DNA from: Asticcacaulis sp. MM231
GTDB lineage: Bacteria; Pseudomonadota; Alphaproteobacteria; Caulobacterales; Caulobacteraceae
Length of the DNA: 64,000 nt
NCBI RefSeq assembly: GCF_964186625.1
Contig: NZ_OZ075108.1
Span: 3,394,695-3,458,694 of the forward strand
Reading direction: 5' to 3'
Notes under the pieces: model-generated
The model's database searches: none
What the model was told of the DNA's origin: nothing
Seen by the model: the letters and a program-made list of their open reading frames with translations, nothing else
Translations under genes and position numbers: made by a program
In this document: piece after piece, positions 50,240 to 59,202 of the stretch
Position numbering within the stretch: the first letter of the stretch is position 1
Layout of the letters: the number at the start of each line of letters is the position of its first letter

Positions 50240-52462
50240 TCACAGAAAACTATAGGGGTCGATATCGACCACCAGCCGGATGGCGTTGGGGCGTTTGATC
50301 GCCGCCAGCCAGTGGTTCACAAAGGCCTGCAAATCGCGGTTACGGTCAGCACGCACAAGGAAACGCTTGCGCCATTGCCCGCGCACCAGAGCCAGCGGCG
50401 CATCCGCCGGGCCGTAAACATCGACCCCTTCGGTATTGGGAATAAACAGCGCCAGTTCACGCGAAAAGCGATTGAGCAGGTTCTGGTCCTTGGCAGAGAG
50501 GATCAGCGCCGCCAGCCGCCCGAACGGCGGGAACTTGGCGATCTCGCGCGACATCAACTCATAGGCATAGAAGGCATCACGGTCCTGATGCGCTAAGGCC
50601 TGCATCACCGGATGTTCCGGCGTATAGGTTTGCAGCACCGCCTTGCCCGGCTTGAGCTTGCGCCCCGCCCGTCCGGTGGCCTGCGCCAATAGCTGGAAGG
50701 TGCGCTCGGCGGCGCGCAAGTCCCCGCCTTTCAGCCCCAGATCGGCATCAACAATCCCGACCAGCGTCAGGTTGGGGAAGTTATGCCCCTTAGCGGCCGC
50801 CTGGGTGGCGATAATGATATCGATCTCGTTGTCTTCGATCCGCTTGATCAGGGAAGCCGATGAGGCGGCATCCGGCGTGGTGTCGGACGAGAACACCTCG
50901 GCGCGTGCCTCCGGAAAGCGCGCGTGCACCTCTTCCAGAATCCGCTCCACCCCCGGCCCGACCGAGATCAGACTATCTTGCGCCCCGCAATGCGGACAGG
51001 TTTTGGGCTTGCGCATAGAAAAGCCGGTCAGGTGACAGACCAACCGCCCCGAGGCGCGGTGCTCGACCAGCCAGCTATCGGTATTGGGCGAGGTCATCTT
51101 CTCGCCGCACGCCTTGCACAGCACCAGTGGCGCATAGCCGCGACGGTTGAGGAACAGCAACACCTGTTCCTGCCGACGCAGGGTGGCGATGATCTCGCCC
51201 ACCAGCGTGTCGGACAGCCACATCTGCTCGCCGCGTCCGCCCTTGGCCGGCGTGTGCACCTTCATGTCGATCAGGGATATATCGGGCAGTTGCGCGATGC
51301 CGTGGCGCTGTTCCAGCCGTATCCAGGCGTAACGGCCCTTTTCGGCATTGGTCAGGGTTTCCAGCGACGGCGTGGCCGAGGCGAGGATGACCATGGCGCC
51401 ATCGAGCCTTGCGCGGAAAACCGCCAGATCGCGGGCATGGTAACGCGCGCCTTCTTCCTGCTTGTAAGAGCCGTCATGTTCTTCATCGACCACGATCAGG
51501 CCCAGGCGCTGATAGGGCAGGAACAGCGCCGAGCGCGCGCCGACCACCAGCCGCACATGCCCCTTGGCCACGCCTTCCCAGATGCGCCTGCGGTTACCGT
51601 TGGAGATATTGGCGTGCCATTGCGCCACCTCGACGCCGAAGCGCGCCTCAAGCCGCCCCAGCACGGCTTGAGTCAGGGCGATTTCCGGCAGCAGGATCAG
51701 CACCTGTGCGTCAGGATCAGAGCGCAGCAGATCGGCGACGGATTCGAGATAGACCTCGGTCTTGCCCGATCCGGTAACGCCATCGAGCAGGACCGGCGCG
51801 AAGGCGTGTTTGTCCTGTTCCATGCGCAAAAGCTGATGCGCCGCGCCTTGCGAGTCATTGAGACGGGCCGGCGCGAAATCAGGATTGGGCTGCGGCCACA
51901 CCTCTTCGCGCGCCAGATCGACCTTACGCAGCACGCCTTCCTTTTCCAGTGCCGACACCACGCCGGTCGAGACGCCGGCTGCCATGGCCAGATCGCCAAG
52001 CCCCATGGGCACCAGCGCCGTATCGAGCACGGCCTGTCTGGCCTTGGTCATGCGGCCAGGCTGTTCGCCGGTCAGCACATAGCCCTGTTTGGGGGCAGCG
52101 CGCGGAATTTTCAGCGCGCGCAGGCAGCCATTGAGGAAGATGCCGGGCGGGGTCAGGGTCCAGCCGGCCGCCCAAAGCCAGAAAGTGAGGCTGGCTTCCG
52201 GCACGATCGGATCATCGAGTTTCGCCAGCACCGCCTTGAGGCGCGACAGATCCTCATGGGTTTCCGGTGTCTCAAAGCCGATCACCAGACCGCGCACCTT
52301 GGCATGGCCCAGCGGCACGATCACATGCTCACCGGCCGCTAAGGACATACCGGCCGGCAGGGCGTAATCCAGCGCCTCGGCCATCGGCGCCAGCACAACG
52401 ACCTTAACGATCGTGGTTAATTTTTCATTGAAAAGGGAAGGATCGGGAGGGGCCGGACTCAT
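50240..52462 (-). CDS. priA: Primosomal helicase PriA with reduced zinc-cysteine set
   Basis: 740 residues from ATG 52462; the 87 codons upstream overlap a divergent gene and are not family-like. N-terminal DNA-binding domain (VVVLAPMAEALDYALP), Walker A GVTGSGKTEVYL, DEEH box VVDEEHDGSYKQEEGARYH and helicase motifs GTQ-like IIATQAAAKGHNFPNLTLVG and GRAGR. The zinc region keeps CKAC, one Cys of VCHLTG and CPHC, but SPNT replaces a C-x2-C pair, so five instead of eight cysteines remain. Restarts collapsed replication forks. Confidence 0.93.
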   Translation of the reverse strand: MSPAPPDPSLFNEKLTTIVKVVVLAPMAEALDYALPAGMSLAAGEHVIVPLGHAKVRGLVIGFETPETHEDLSRLKAVLAKLDDPIVPEASLTFWLWAAGWTLTPPGIFLNGCLRALKIPRAAPKQGYVLTGEQPGRMTKARQAVLDTALVPMGLGDLAMAAGVSTGVVSALEKEGVLRKVDLAREEVWPQPNPDFAPARLNDSQGAAHQLLRMEQDKHAFAPVLLDGVTGSGKTEVYLESVADLLRSDPDAQVLILLPEIALTQAVLGRLEARFGVEVAQWHANISNGNRRRIWEGVAKGHVRLVVGARSALFLPYQRLGLIVVDEEHDGSYKQEEGARYHARDLAVFRARLDGAMVILASATPSLETLTNAEKGRYAWIRLEQRHGIAQLPDISLIDMKVHTPAKGGRGEQMWLSDTLVGEIIATLRRQEQVLLFLNRRGYAPLVLCKACGEKMTSPNTDSWLVEHRASGRLVCHLTGFSMRKPKTCPHCGAQDSLISVGPGVERILEEVHARFPEARAEVFSSDTTPDAASSASLIKRIEDNEIDIIIATQAAAKGHNFPNLTLVGIVDADLGLKGGDLRAAERTFQLLAQATGRAGRKLKPGKAVLQTYTPEHPVMQALAHQDRDAFYAYELMSREIAKFPPFGRLAALILSAKDQNLLNRFSRELALFIPNTEGVDVYGPADAPLALVRGQWRKRFLVRADRNRDLQAFVNHWLAAIKRPNAIRLVVDIDPYSFL

Positions 52463-52580
52463 GGTTTTAGCGTCTAGCACGAAATCCCCGGCTTTGTCAT
52501 AGCCGGATGCGGAAAGCGCTTCACAGACGCACAAAGCCGCTTTAAGGTAAGCGCAGTAATTGACGGTAGAGACGCATTTT

Positions 52581-53276
52581 ATGAGCTCCGACGGTGGCCT
52601 GACCTCCCTTGATCTCGACGACTGGCAGGCCCTGCGCCGCCATCTCGTTCGTAATGCGTCCGAATTCGCCCCGGAAATCGCCCGCGACAAGGCGCTGCTC
52701 GAAGCGCTCGGCCTCCAGCCCAAATCGCGTCATCTGATCGATTTCGGCCCCGCCGCGCTGTCGCGTCTGGAAGCCCGCGCCATGAAGGATTTCGATGTGC
52801 GCCGGCAGTTGGAAATGACCGCCAAGGCCAATTTCGACGCCCAGAGCCAGACCCACGGCATGACGCTGAACCTAATGGAGGCGCGCAATCATTCCGATCT
52901 GGCCCGCCGCCTCAATGATGAAGCACGCAACCGCTTCGGTCTCGTCGCCGCCACCATCGCGCTCGAAGACACCGCGCCGGTGCCGCTGGGCTGGAAAACG
53001 CTCGATTACGGCGGGGTTGACTATATCGTCGGCGAAAACGGCCTGTCGCTGCTTGGCCCCGACGCCGTTTGCCGCGTGCTGTTCGATGACGACGTCAAGC
53101 GCATCAAATCGGCCGCCGTGCTGCGCATCGCCCTGTGGCGCGAAGGCCGCCCCGGCCTCGTCGCTTTCGGATCGAGCGATTTTGACGGCTTCTCGCCGGA
53201 CATGGGCGCCGAACTGGTCGCCTTCGTGGCGCGCGTGGTCGAGCGCGTGGCGGACCGCTGGCCGGTTTTGGCGTAA
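52581..53276 (+). CDS. DUF484 family protein
   Basis: 231 residues from ATG 52581. Helical start (LDLDDWQALRRHLVRNASEF) followed by a GAF-like domain (MTLNLMEARNHSDLARRLND ... LWREGRPGLVAFGSSDFDGF). DUF484 genes stand next to xerC in many proteobacteria, as here. Function unknown; a role around recombination or cell division is only guessed from that linkage. Confidence 0.85.
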   Translation: MSSDGGLTSLDLDDWQALRRHLVRNASEFAPEIARDKALLEALGLQPKSRHLIDFGPAALSRLEARAMKDFDVRRQLEMTAKANFDAQSQTHGMTLNLMEARNHSDLARRLNDEARNRFGLVAATIALEDTAPVPLGWKTLDYGGVDYIVGENGLSLLGPDAVCRVLFDDDVKRIKSAAVLRIALWREGRPGLVAFGSSDFDGFSPDMGAELVAFVARVVERVADRWPVLA

Positions 53277-53629
53277 TGACTTCGGCCCGCGAGTTTCGCA
53301 ACTCGAAAAAGCTTTGGGCAAGCTTCCTGATGATAATCATTTTGCTGCTTGCCGCAGCCCTCTTTTTTCGTCGGGACATCCTCCTGGCTATGCCTTTTAG
53401 CGACCATACGCCTTGTCATGATATGTCCGATAAGGACGCGCTCATGATAGCTGGTCGTAGCTTCGTAGAAGGAAGCCCTACCGAATGGGAGGCAGACATC
53501 AGGCGGGACAAAGCAATAGCCGAAATAGATATAATCTACACAGATAAAGCCTCCGGGATGCAAACCAGCGTCTTGCGCATAGACGAAGAGTGCGATGCCA
53601 AATGGTTGAATTACGATCCTTATAAATGA
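53276..53629 (+). CDS. Small membrane-anchored protein of unknown function
   Basis: 117 residues. Its ATG overlaps the DUF484 stop (TAATGA), which argues for translation. One N-terminal helix (LWASFLMIIILLLAAALFF) and a hydrophilic periplasmic part of about 75 residues with two or three cysteines. Codon use is more A/T-rich than its neighbours, suggesting later acquisition. No family recognised. Confidence 0.6.
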   Translation: MTSAREFRNSKKLWASFLMIIILLLAAALFFRRDILLAMPFSDHTPCHDMSDKDALMIAGRSFVEGSPTEWEADIRRDKAIAEIDIIYTDKASGMQTSVLRIDEECDAKWLNYDPYK

Positions 53630-53734
53630 GTTTCTTACTACTACTTTTCAAACCCGGCCTCGGCGATAAACAAATCCTTAGGATTTGGCCTTAAAATTAT
53701 CCACATGCCCACCTATATTAAGGTTTCAAGGATG

Positions 53735-53857
53735 CCCCCCTGCGCCTATGAGGCCCCCCTCCTCAACGCCCCCCCAAGGTTTGGCGTGGAGATAGCCCTC
53801 TCACCACTCCTGCCCTTCCGTAAGGATGGGGAGGGTGGCCACCCCGGCGCAGGGGGG
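53735..53857. repeat. C-rich palindrome in front of xerC
   Basis: Perfect 12-bp arms CCCCCCTGCGCC (53735-53746) and GGCGCAGGGGGG (53846-53857), with further C-runs and GGGAGGGTGG in between. The right arm ends eight bases before the GTG of xerC and contains its only purine-rich ribosome-binding candidate. Confidence 0.7.
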
Positions 53858-53865
53858 ATGTTCTT

Positions 53866-54786
53866 GTGACCCCCTCCCTTTTCGATGCCCAGATCCGCTG
53901 GATAAGCTGGCTCAAGGACCAGAAGCGCTGCTCGCCGCGCACGCTGGAAGCCTATGCCCACGCCCTGCGCTACTATCTCGATCATTTGAGCACCTCCCTG
54001 CGCACCGACCTGACGCTGGAAGATGTCGTGACCGTCTCCTCGGGCGATATTCGCGGCTGGATGGCCCACCTCCGCGGCAAGGATGAGCCCTTGTCGGCGC
54101 GATCCCTGGCCCAGCACCTCTCGGCCATCAAGTCGTTTCACAGCTTCCTCGACCTGCATTTCGACATGCCCAACGCCCAGGTGGCGCTGATGCGCGGCCC
54201 GCGCCTGAAAGCCACACTGCCGCGCCCGCTCACGCAGGATCAGACCCTGGGCCTGCTCCACGAAAATCAGATGGACTCGGACCGTGACGACTGGGAAAAC
54301 GCCCGCGACGAGGCCGTCTATATGCTGCTCTATGGTCTGGGCCTGCGCATTTCCGAAGCGCTCTCGCTACAGGTAAAGGACGCCCCGCTTGGTGATACCC
54401 TGCGCATCGTCGGCAAGGGCAACAAGATGCGCGCCCTGCCGGTGCTGGCCGCCGTGCGCGACGCCATTGAGGCCTATCGCGCGCAGCAGCCCTTTACGCT
54501 CCAGCCGCAAGACAAACTGTTTCGCGCCAAACGCGGCGGCGAACTGTCACCGCGCCATGTTCAGGCCAGTGTCCAGCACCTGCGCTCGCGGCTGGGTTTG
54601 AGCGATCGCGCCACGCCACACGCCCTGCGCCATTCCTTCGCCACCCACCTGCTCGGTTCCGGCGCCGACCTGCGCTCCATTCAGGAACTGCTCGGCCACG
54701 TGTCGCTCTCCACCACGCAGAAATACACCCAGGTCGATACCGAGAAACTGCTCAGCGCCTATGCCGCGGCGCATCCTAAGGGATAA
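53866..54786 (+). CDS. xerC: Site-specific tyrosine recombinase XerC
   Basis: 306 residues from GTG 53866. N-terminal SAM-like core-binding domain (WISWLKDQKRCSPRTLEAYA) and catalytic domain with Arg in YGLGLRISEALSLQ, Lys in IVGKGNKMRALP, H-x-x-R in HALRHSFATHLLG, His in LLGHVSLSTTQKYTQV and the nucleophile Tyr therein. Resolves chromosome dimers at dif together with XerD. The neighbouring DUF484 supports XerC over XerD. Confidence 0.92.
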   Translation: MTPSLFDAQIRWISWLKDQKRCSPRTLEAYAHALRYYLDHLSTSLRTDLTLEDVVTVSSGDIRGWMAHLRGKDEPLSARSLAQHLSAIKSFHSFLDLHFDMPNAQVALMRGPRLKATLPRPLTQDQTLGLLHENQMDSDRDDWENARDEAVYMLLYGLGLRISEALSLQVKDAPLGDTLRIVGKGNKMRALPVLAAVRDAIEAYRAQQPFTLQPQDKLFRAKRGGELSPRHVQASVQHLRSRLGLSDRATPHALRHSFATHLLGSGADLRSIQELLGHVSLSTTQKYTQVDTEKLLSAYAAAHPKG

Positions 54787-54817
54787 ACGCCAAGCCCCGT
54801 TACTTCAGAAGGCCCTG

Positions 54818-56407
54818 TTACTTCGCCATCGCCAGCGGACTGGCGGGCGGACGCTCGACAAAGCCGTTCTTGTAGACCGCATTGATCAGATGGCGGTGGG
54901 TGACCAGATCCTTCTGCGCCTGTTCGCCGAAATGGGCGATGCGGGCGAAAAGCTGATCGGCCAGCGCCTGCTGTTGCAACGAACCGCGCGCGGCATCGAA
55001 CCGGGTGTCGAAGTTCATGCCGTAGAGGATGTACTGATAGCTGAAGAAGGCGAAACTCTCGTGGTCCAGCACGAAATCGAAGCGTGACGGCGGGCGATGC
55101 TTCCAGATATCCAGCAGATCGCGCAGGTGTTGCGGGATCGAGTCCGGCCGGGTGTTATCGACCCAGAAGGGCTCGGTGCGCTTGCTCAGGGCATAGTGCA
55201 GCTTGATGAAGCCGATGATGGTGTCATAGCGACGAACCATCAGATCGTTGAAGATCGCCGCCGAAGCGTCGATAGGGCCGTGATACGGGAAGAATTCGAC
55301 GATCTTGTTGACCGCCAATTCGATCAGCACCATGCCGGTCGATTCCAGCGGCTCCAGGAAACCCGCCGACAAACCGACCGCGACGCAGTTTTTGACCCAT
55401 TGCTGCGTGCGATAACCGGCTTCAAAGCTGATGCGGCGCATCTCGCCCGCTTCGGCGCCACTTTTGGCGATATAGGCGCGCAACACCTCTTCGGCGCCTT
55501 CATCGCTGGTGTATGACGACGCATAGACGTAACCGATGCCGCGGCGGTTGCTGAGCGCGATATCCCAGGTCCAGCCGGCCTCATGCGCCGTCGAGATGGT
55601 GTAGCTTTCGAGCGGGCCATCGGGTTGGGTGTAAGGCACCTGCGTGGTGATGGCGCGATCGGTGAAAAGGATATCGTTGATCGGCTTGAAGGGCACCTTT
55701 AACGCCTTGCCGATCAGCTCGGCACGGAAACCGGTACAGTCCACATAAAGATTGGCGCGCATCTCGCCATGCTCTTTGGACACCACACAATCGATGGCGC
55801 CGTCCGCCGTCAGCGGCACATCGCTGAGCGTGCCGGTCAGGTGATGTACGCCCAGCCCTTTGGCGTATTTCGCCAGCACGCCGGCGAAGCGATGGGCGTC
55901 GAAATGGTAGGCGTAGTTGAGCGGTCCCTGGTAATTGCCCTGATGGATGCGCTTGGGCGCCATCTTCGCGTCGGCCACCTTCTTCTGGAAGGTGACGGCC
56001 TCGGCGAAGGGCAGGCGCGTCGCCTTGTCCTGCAAGAGCCAGTAGGGCACAAGGTTCAGTTCTTCGCGCGACCAGTAGGGCAACTCGAAGGGATGAAAGT
56101 AATGGCTGTGCCGGCCGTCTGCGGGCGTCACTTCCCAGTCGTCGAAACGGATGCCCTGCTTGAAGGTGGCGTGGCTCTCGCGCATGAATTCGGCTTCATC
56201 GATACCGAGGGCGCGCAGGATGTTGCGGATGGTCGGGAAGGTGCCCTCGCCCACGCCGATAATGCCAATCTCGGCCAATTCCATGACAGTGATCTTCGGG
56301 CCGCCGTTACGATCCGTGCCCAGATGCTTGGCCAGATAGGCCGCCGTCATCCAGCCCGCCGCACCGCCGCCGATGATCAGAACGTCTCGCGCTGTGCCGT
56401 GGATCAT
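54818..56407 (-). CDS. Flavin-dependent tryptophan-halogenase-family protein
   Basis: 529 residues. FAD motif IIGGGAAGWMTAAYLAKHLG, then GVGEGTFPTIRNILRALGID, the putative catalytic Lys in ESHATFKQGIRFDDW, the AGWTWDIAL form of the WxWxIP motif, and GLSAGFLEPLESTGM. The motif ends in Ala-Leu instead of Pro, so halogenation of tryptophan is not assured; many Caulobacterales homologues have unknown substrates and accompany TonB systems. No reductase gene adjacent. Confidence 0.88.
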   Translation of the reverse strand: MIHGTARDVLIIGGGAAGWMTAAYLAKHLGTDRNGGPKITVMELAEIGIIGVGEGTFPTIRNILRALGIDEAEFMRESHATFKQGIRFDDWEVTPADGRHSHYFHPFELPYWSREELNLVPYWLLQDKATRLPFAEAVTFQKKVADAKMAPKRIHQGNYQGPLNYAYHFDAHRFAGVLAKYAKGLGVHHLTGTLSDVPLTADGAIDCVVSKEHGEMRANLYVDCTGFRAELIGKALKVPFKPINDILFTDRAITTQVPYTQPDGPLESYTISTAHEAGWTWDIALSNRRGIGYVYASSYTSDEGAEEVLRAYIAKSGAEAGEMRRISFEAGYRTQQWVKNCVAVGLSAGFLEPLESTGMVLIELAVNKIVEFFPYHGPIDASAAIFNDLMVRRYDTIIGFIKLHYALSKRTEPFWVDNTRPDSIPQHLRDLLDIWKHRPPSRFDFVLDHESFAFFSYQYILYGMNFDTRFDAARGSLQQQALADQLFARIAHFGEQAQKDLVTHRHLINAVYKNGFVERPPASPLAMAK

Positions 56408-56551
56408 AAAATGCGCCCGCTTCCCATTGTCCCGTTCGGTTATAAGCCGGTTTTATAGGGCTTTTCCCGACCTGTCCATGCGCAAGCCAAAGCGGCAGGG
56501 TATGGGCGGTACGGTATGGGTTGCGCAGGTGATGCACGGGCACACGCTGGT

Positions 56552-56767
56552 CTAGTCGACCGTTTTCTCGATGGCATCGCCGGCTTTTTCGACCGGATTG
56601 CGATCCTTGAGCTGATCGCCGGCCTTATCCACGCCATCCGGCAGGGCTGTGACCGCGTCGCCGACGCGCTCCGGTCCGGTGCGGTTATCCGGCATGTTGA
56701 GCAAGAAGATGGCGAGGATAACGACGACCGCGATGCCGCAGATGATATAGATGCTCCGATTTTTCAT
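56552..56767 (-). CDS. Small single-pass membrane protein
   Basis: 71 residues from ATG 56767: MKNRSIYIICGIAVVVILAI is the membrane helix, followed by a hydrophilic tail with a repeated A-G-D pattern (VGDAVTALP, KAGDQLKDR, KAGDAIEKT). No family recognised. Located between the halogenase and the DUF3309 gene. Confidence 0.6.
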   Translation of the reverse strand: MKNRSIYIICGIAVVVILAIFLLNMPDNRTGPERVGDAVTALPDGVDKAGDQLKDRNPVEKAGDAIEKTVD

Positions 56768-56768
56768 T

Positions 56769-56828
56769 GAGCGCATTCCTGAAAGCATGACGCACTTTTA
56801 GGATTAAAAAGCGCGTAAAAACAAAAAG
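56769..56828. repeat. Short alphaproteobacterial intergenic repeat, copy 2
   Basis: GAGCGCATTCCTGAAAGCAT, then CGCACTTTTAGGATTAAAAA and GCGCGTAAAAACAAAAAG. Aligns along its whole length with 29796-29858 without gaps of note. Confidence 0.5.
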
Positions 56829-56836
56829 ATAAAGTC

Positions 56837-56995
56837 TTATATTCGGCCCATCAGAACCAGAATAATGATGATGACGGCGACAAGGCCCAATCCGCCGCTG
56901 GGGCCATACCCCCAGCTACGGCTGTGCCCCCAGGTCGGCAGCGCGCCGATGAGCAGCAGAACCAGAATGATGATCAGAATCGTGCCCAAGGACAT
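56837..56995 (-). CDS. DUF3309 small membrane protein
   Basis: 52 residues, below the length most gene finders report: MSLGTILIIILVLLLIGALP, then TWGHSRSWGYGPSGG and a second helix LGLVAVIIIILVLMGRI. This is the complete DUF3309 pattern (helix, P-x-W-x-H-S-x-x-W-G-Y-x-P-S-G-G, helix). Function unknown. GGGAGG lies just upstream of the ATG. Confidence 0.85.
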   Translation of the reverse strand: MSLGTILIIILVLLLIGALPTWGHSRSWGYGPSGGLGLVAVIIIILVLMGRI

Positions 56996-57082
56996 GGCGG
57001 CCTCCCAATGATTATGTCTGGGAAGCAGCCTATGGACGCACAGGTAAGGATGACATGCGCGTTCAGGGCGTAAAATATAAGC

Positions 57083-58741
57083 CTAGTCTATGGAGCCAAG
57101 ATCGCGGCCGTGCGTTTCCTTGAGGAACAGCAGCGATACCAGCACCGCCAGCAGACCGGTGGCGACCGGATACCACAGGCCGAAATAGATATTGCCCGAG
57201 GCCGCCACCATGGCGAACGATAAGACCGGCTGGAGCCCGCCAAACCAGCCCGTACCGATATTGTAGGGCAGGCTCATGGCGGTGTAGCGCACACGGGTCG
57301 GGAACATCTCGACCAGCAGCGACGCCATCGGCCCATAGAGCGCCGTACAGGCCACGGCGAATACGCACATGATGCCGAACATCGCCCACATATTGGACTT
57401 GGCGTGATCGGCCTTTTCAGGGTAGCCGGCGGCTTTAAGCGCGGCCTTGACCTCGCCGGTTGCCCTGGCTTTCAGCGCCTTGATACCGGCCTTGTCGAGC
57501 CCGGCGCCGGATGGCATGGCGATGACCTGCGTGCCGATCCGGATGCTGGCCGTGTCTTTGGCCACCGCGTCCGGACGGTTGACATAGGGCGTGCCGATGC
57601 CGGTGACGACGCTCTTGGCCAGATCGCACGACGTGGTGAACTGCGCCGTATTGAAGAGATCGAACTGGAAGCTGCATTGTGCCGGATTGGCGACAATATA
57701 GACCGGATTTATGCGCTGCGCCGCTTCGAGATCAGGATTGCCGAACTTCATCAGCCCCTGATAACCGGGGAAGAAGCTCAATACCGCCAGAAGGATGCCG
57801 AAGATCATCACCGGCTTGCGGCCGATCTTGTCCGACAGAGTAGCGAACACGACATAGAGCGGCGCCGACACCAGCGTCATGCCCATGACCAGGGTGTTCA
57901 TATCGGCAGGATCGATCTTGACCATCGAGGTCAGGAACAACTGCGTATAGAAGAAGGTGGTATACCACACCACTCCCTGCGCCGTCATGAAGCCAAACAG
58001 GGCGATCAGCATGCCTTTCAGGTTCTTCCAGCGCGTGAAGATTTCGCTGAGCGGCGACTTGGCCAGTTGCCCCTGCTCGTGCAGCGCCTTGAAGGCCGGG
58101 CTTTCAGCCGTTTTGGCGCGGATATAGACCGACACAACCAGCAGGCCGGCCGAGACGATGAACGGGATGCGCCAGCCCCAGTCTTCGAACGCCGCCTTGC
58201 TCATCATGGTGCGCGTCGCCAGAATGACCAGCAGGGCGGCGATCAGGCCGAAGGCGGCCGAGCTTTGGATCCAGCTCGTGAAAGCACCGCGCTTATGGGA
58301 GGGCGCGTGTTCGGCCACGTAAATCGCAGCGCCGCCATATTCGCCGCCAAGGGCAAAGCCCTGCACGATGCGCAAGGCCACCAGCAATATGGGGGCCGCA
58401 ATGCCGATCTGCTTGAAGGTCGGCAGCAGGCCGATGGCGATGGTTGCCAGTCCCATGACGAGGATGGTGTAGAGGAAGGTGCCCTTGCGGCCCTTCTTGT
58501 CGCCTATATGACCAAAGACCAGCGCCCCCACCGGACGCGCGATAAAGCCAACCGCGAAGGTGGCCAGCGCCGCCATGGTGGCCAGGGTGTCGGACAGGCC
58601 GGCGTAGAAATTATGGGCGATGGTGGCCGTCAGGGTGCCGAAGATGAAGAAGTCATACCATTCAAACGTGGTGCCTGCCGCCGAAGCGATCACGATTGTG
58701 CGCAGGTCGCGCGTATCCGTCTTTGCTGCCTGATCCGACAT
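57083..58741 (-). CDS. MFS transporter, metabolite:H+ symporter type
   Basis: 552 residues from ATG 58741. Twelve helices with GTTFEWYDFFIFGTL at the start, the loop motif GHIGDKKGRKGTF and VQGFALGGEYGGAAIYVAEH, both typical of the MHS subfamily (ShiA, ProP, KgtP). An insertion of about 110 residues with two cysteines (CSFQF, TSCDLA) lies outside the membrane after helix 8, unusual for the family. The substrate is not predictable. Confidence 0.9.
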   Translation of the reverse strand: MSDQAAKTDTRDLRTIVIASAAGTTFEWYDFFIFGTLTATIAHNFYAGLSDTLATMAALATFAVGFIARPVGALVFGHIGDKKGRKGTFLYTILVMGLATIAIGLLPTFKQIGIAAPILLVALRIVQGFALGGEYGGAAIYVAEHAPSHKRGAFTSWIQSSAAFGLIAALLVILATRTMMSKAAFEDWGWRIPFIVSAGLLVVSVYIRAKTAESPAFKALHEQGQLAKSPLSEIFTRWKNLKGMLIALFGFMTAQGVVWYTTFFYTQLFLTSMVKIDPADMNTLVMGMTLVSAPLYVVFATLSDKIGRKPVMIFGILLAVLSFFPGYQGLMKFGNPDLEAAQRINPVYIVANPAQCSFQFDLFNTAQFTTSCDLAKSVVTGIGTPYVNRPDAVAKDTASIRIGTQVIAMPSGAGLDKAGIKALKARATGEVKAALKAAGYPEKADHAKSNMWAMFGIMCVFAVACTALYGPMASLLVEMFPTRVRYTAMSLPYNIGTGWFGGLQPVLSFAMVAASGNIYFGLWYPVATGLLAVLVSLLFLKETHGRDLGSID

Positions 58742-58898
58742 GCGTTTCCCCATCTGCCCGTTCCGGGCCTCTTCTTATGGCATTTGAACGAAAGCTGAGC
58801 AGATGACAAGGCCCCACTCACAAGGGCCCTATAACAAGCCTTGGCGTCGCGGCGATTTTGCGGTTAAGGTAGGCTCAAGGCTCATCGTGTGGGGGTGT

Positions 58899-59138
58899 AT
58901 GATGAAATTTTCCAGTCCGGTCCAGTCTGCCGAAGGTTTGACCTCCTATGCCAAAGTCAACCGCATCCGGCCGTGGTCAGTGGCGCTCAATATTCTCGAA
59001 GGCCTGCTGGGTCTGCTCGGGGTGGTGGTGCTGATTCTCGTTATCCGCGCCGGCTCGTTTGAAAAGGCCGGCCTGATCATCGACCAGACGCTCGGCAGCG
59101 TCACGAACAGCGTCGAAAAGCTGACCCCGCATCGTTAA
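58899..59138 (+). CDS. Small membrane protein
   Basis: 79 residues from ATG 58899 (a second ATG follows at 58902). Charged start, one helix (ALNILEGLLGLLGVVVLILVI) and an amphipathic tail. GGGGGTG precedes the start. No family recognised. It stands between a transporter and the carbonic anhydrase. Confidence 0.55.
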   Translation: MMKFSSPVQSAEGLTSYAKVNRIRPWSVALNILEGLLGLLGVVVLILVIRAGSFEKAGLIIDQTLGSVTNSVEKLTPHR

Positions 59139-59202
59139 TAACGCTTGATCTGTCTGGTTCTGTGTCTATAACCCCGGCGGGGTTTATCTAAGGGTACAGA
59201 CC

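Noticed and set aside
52406..52425. TTAAC-N7-GTTAA in the priA coding region as a CtrA box
   Set aside because: Spacing between TTAA halves is nine, and it lies inside a gene.
52463..52723. N-terminal extension of PriA by 87 residues
   Set aside because: Overlaps the divergent DUF484 gene and is not conserved in PriA.
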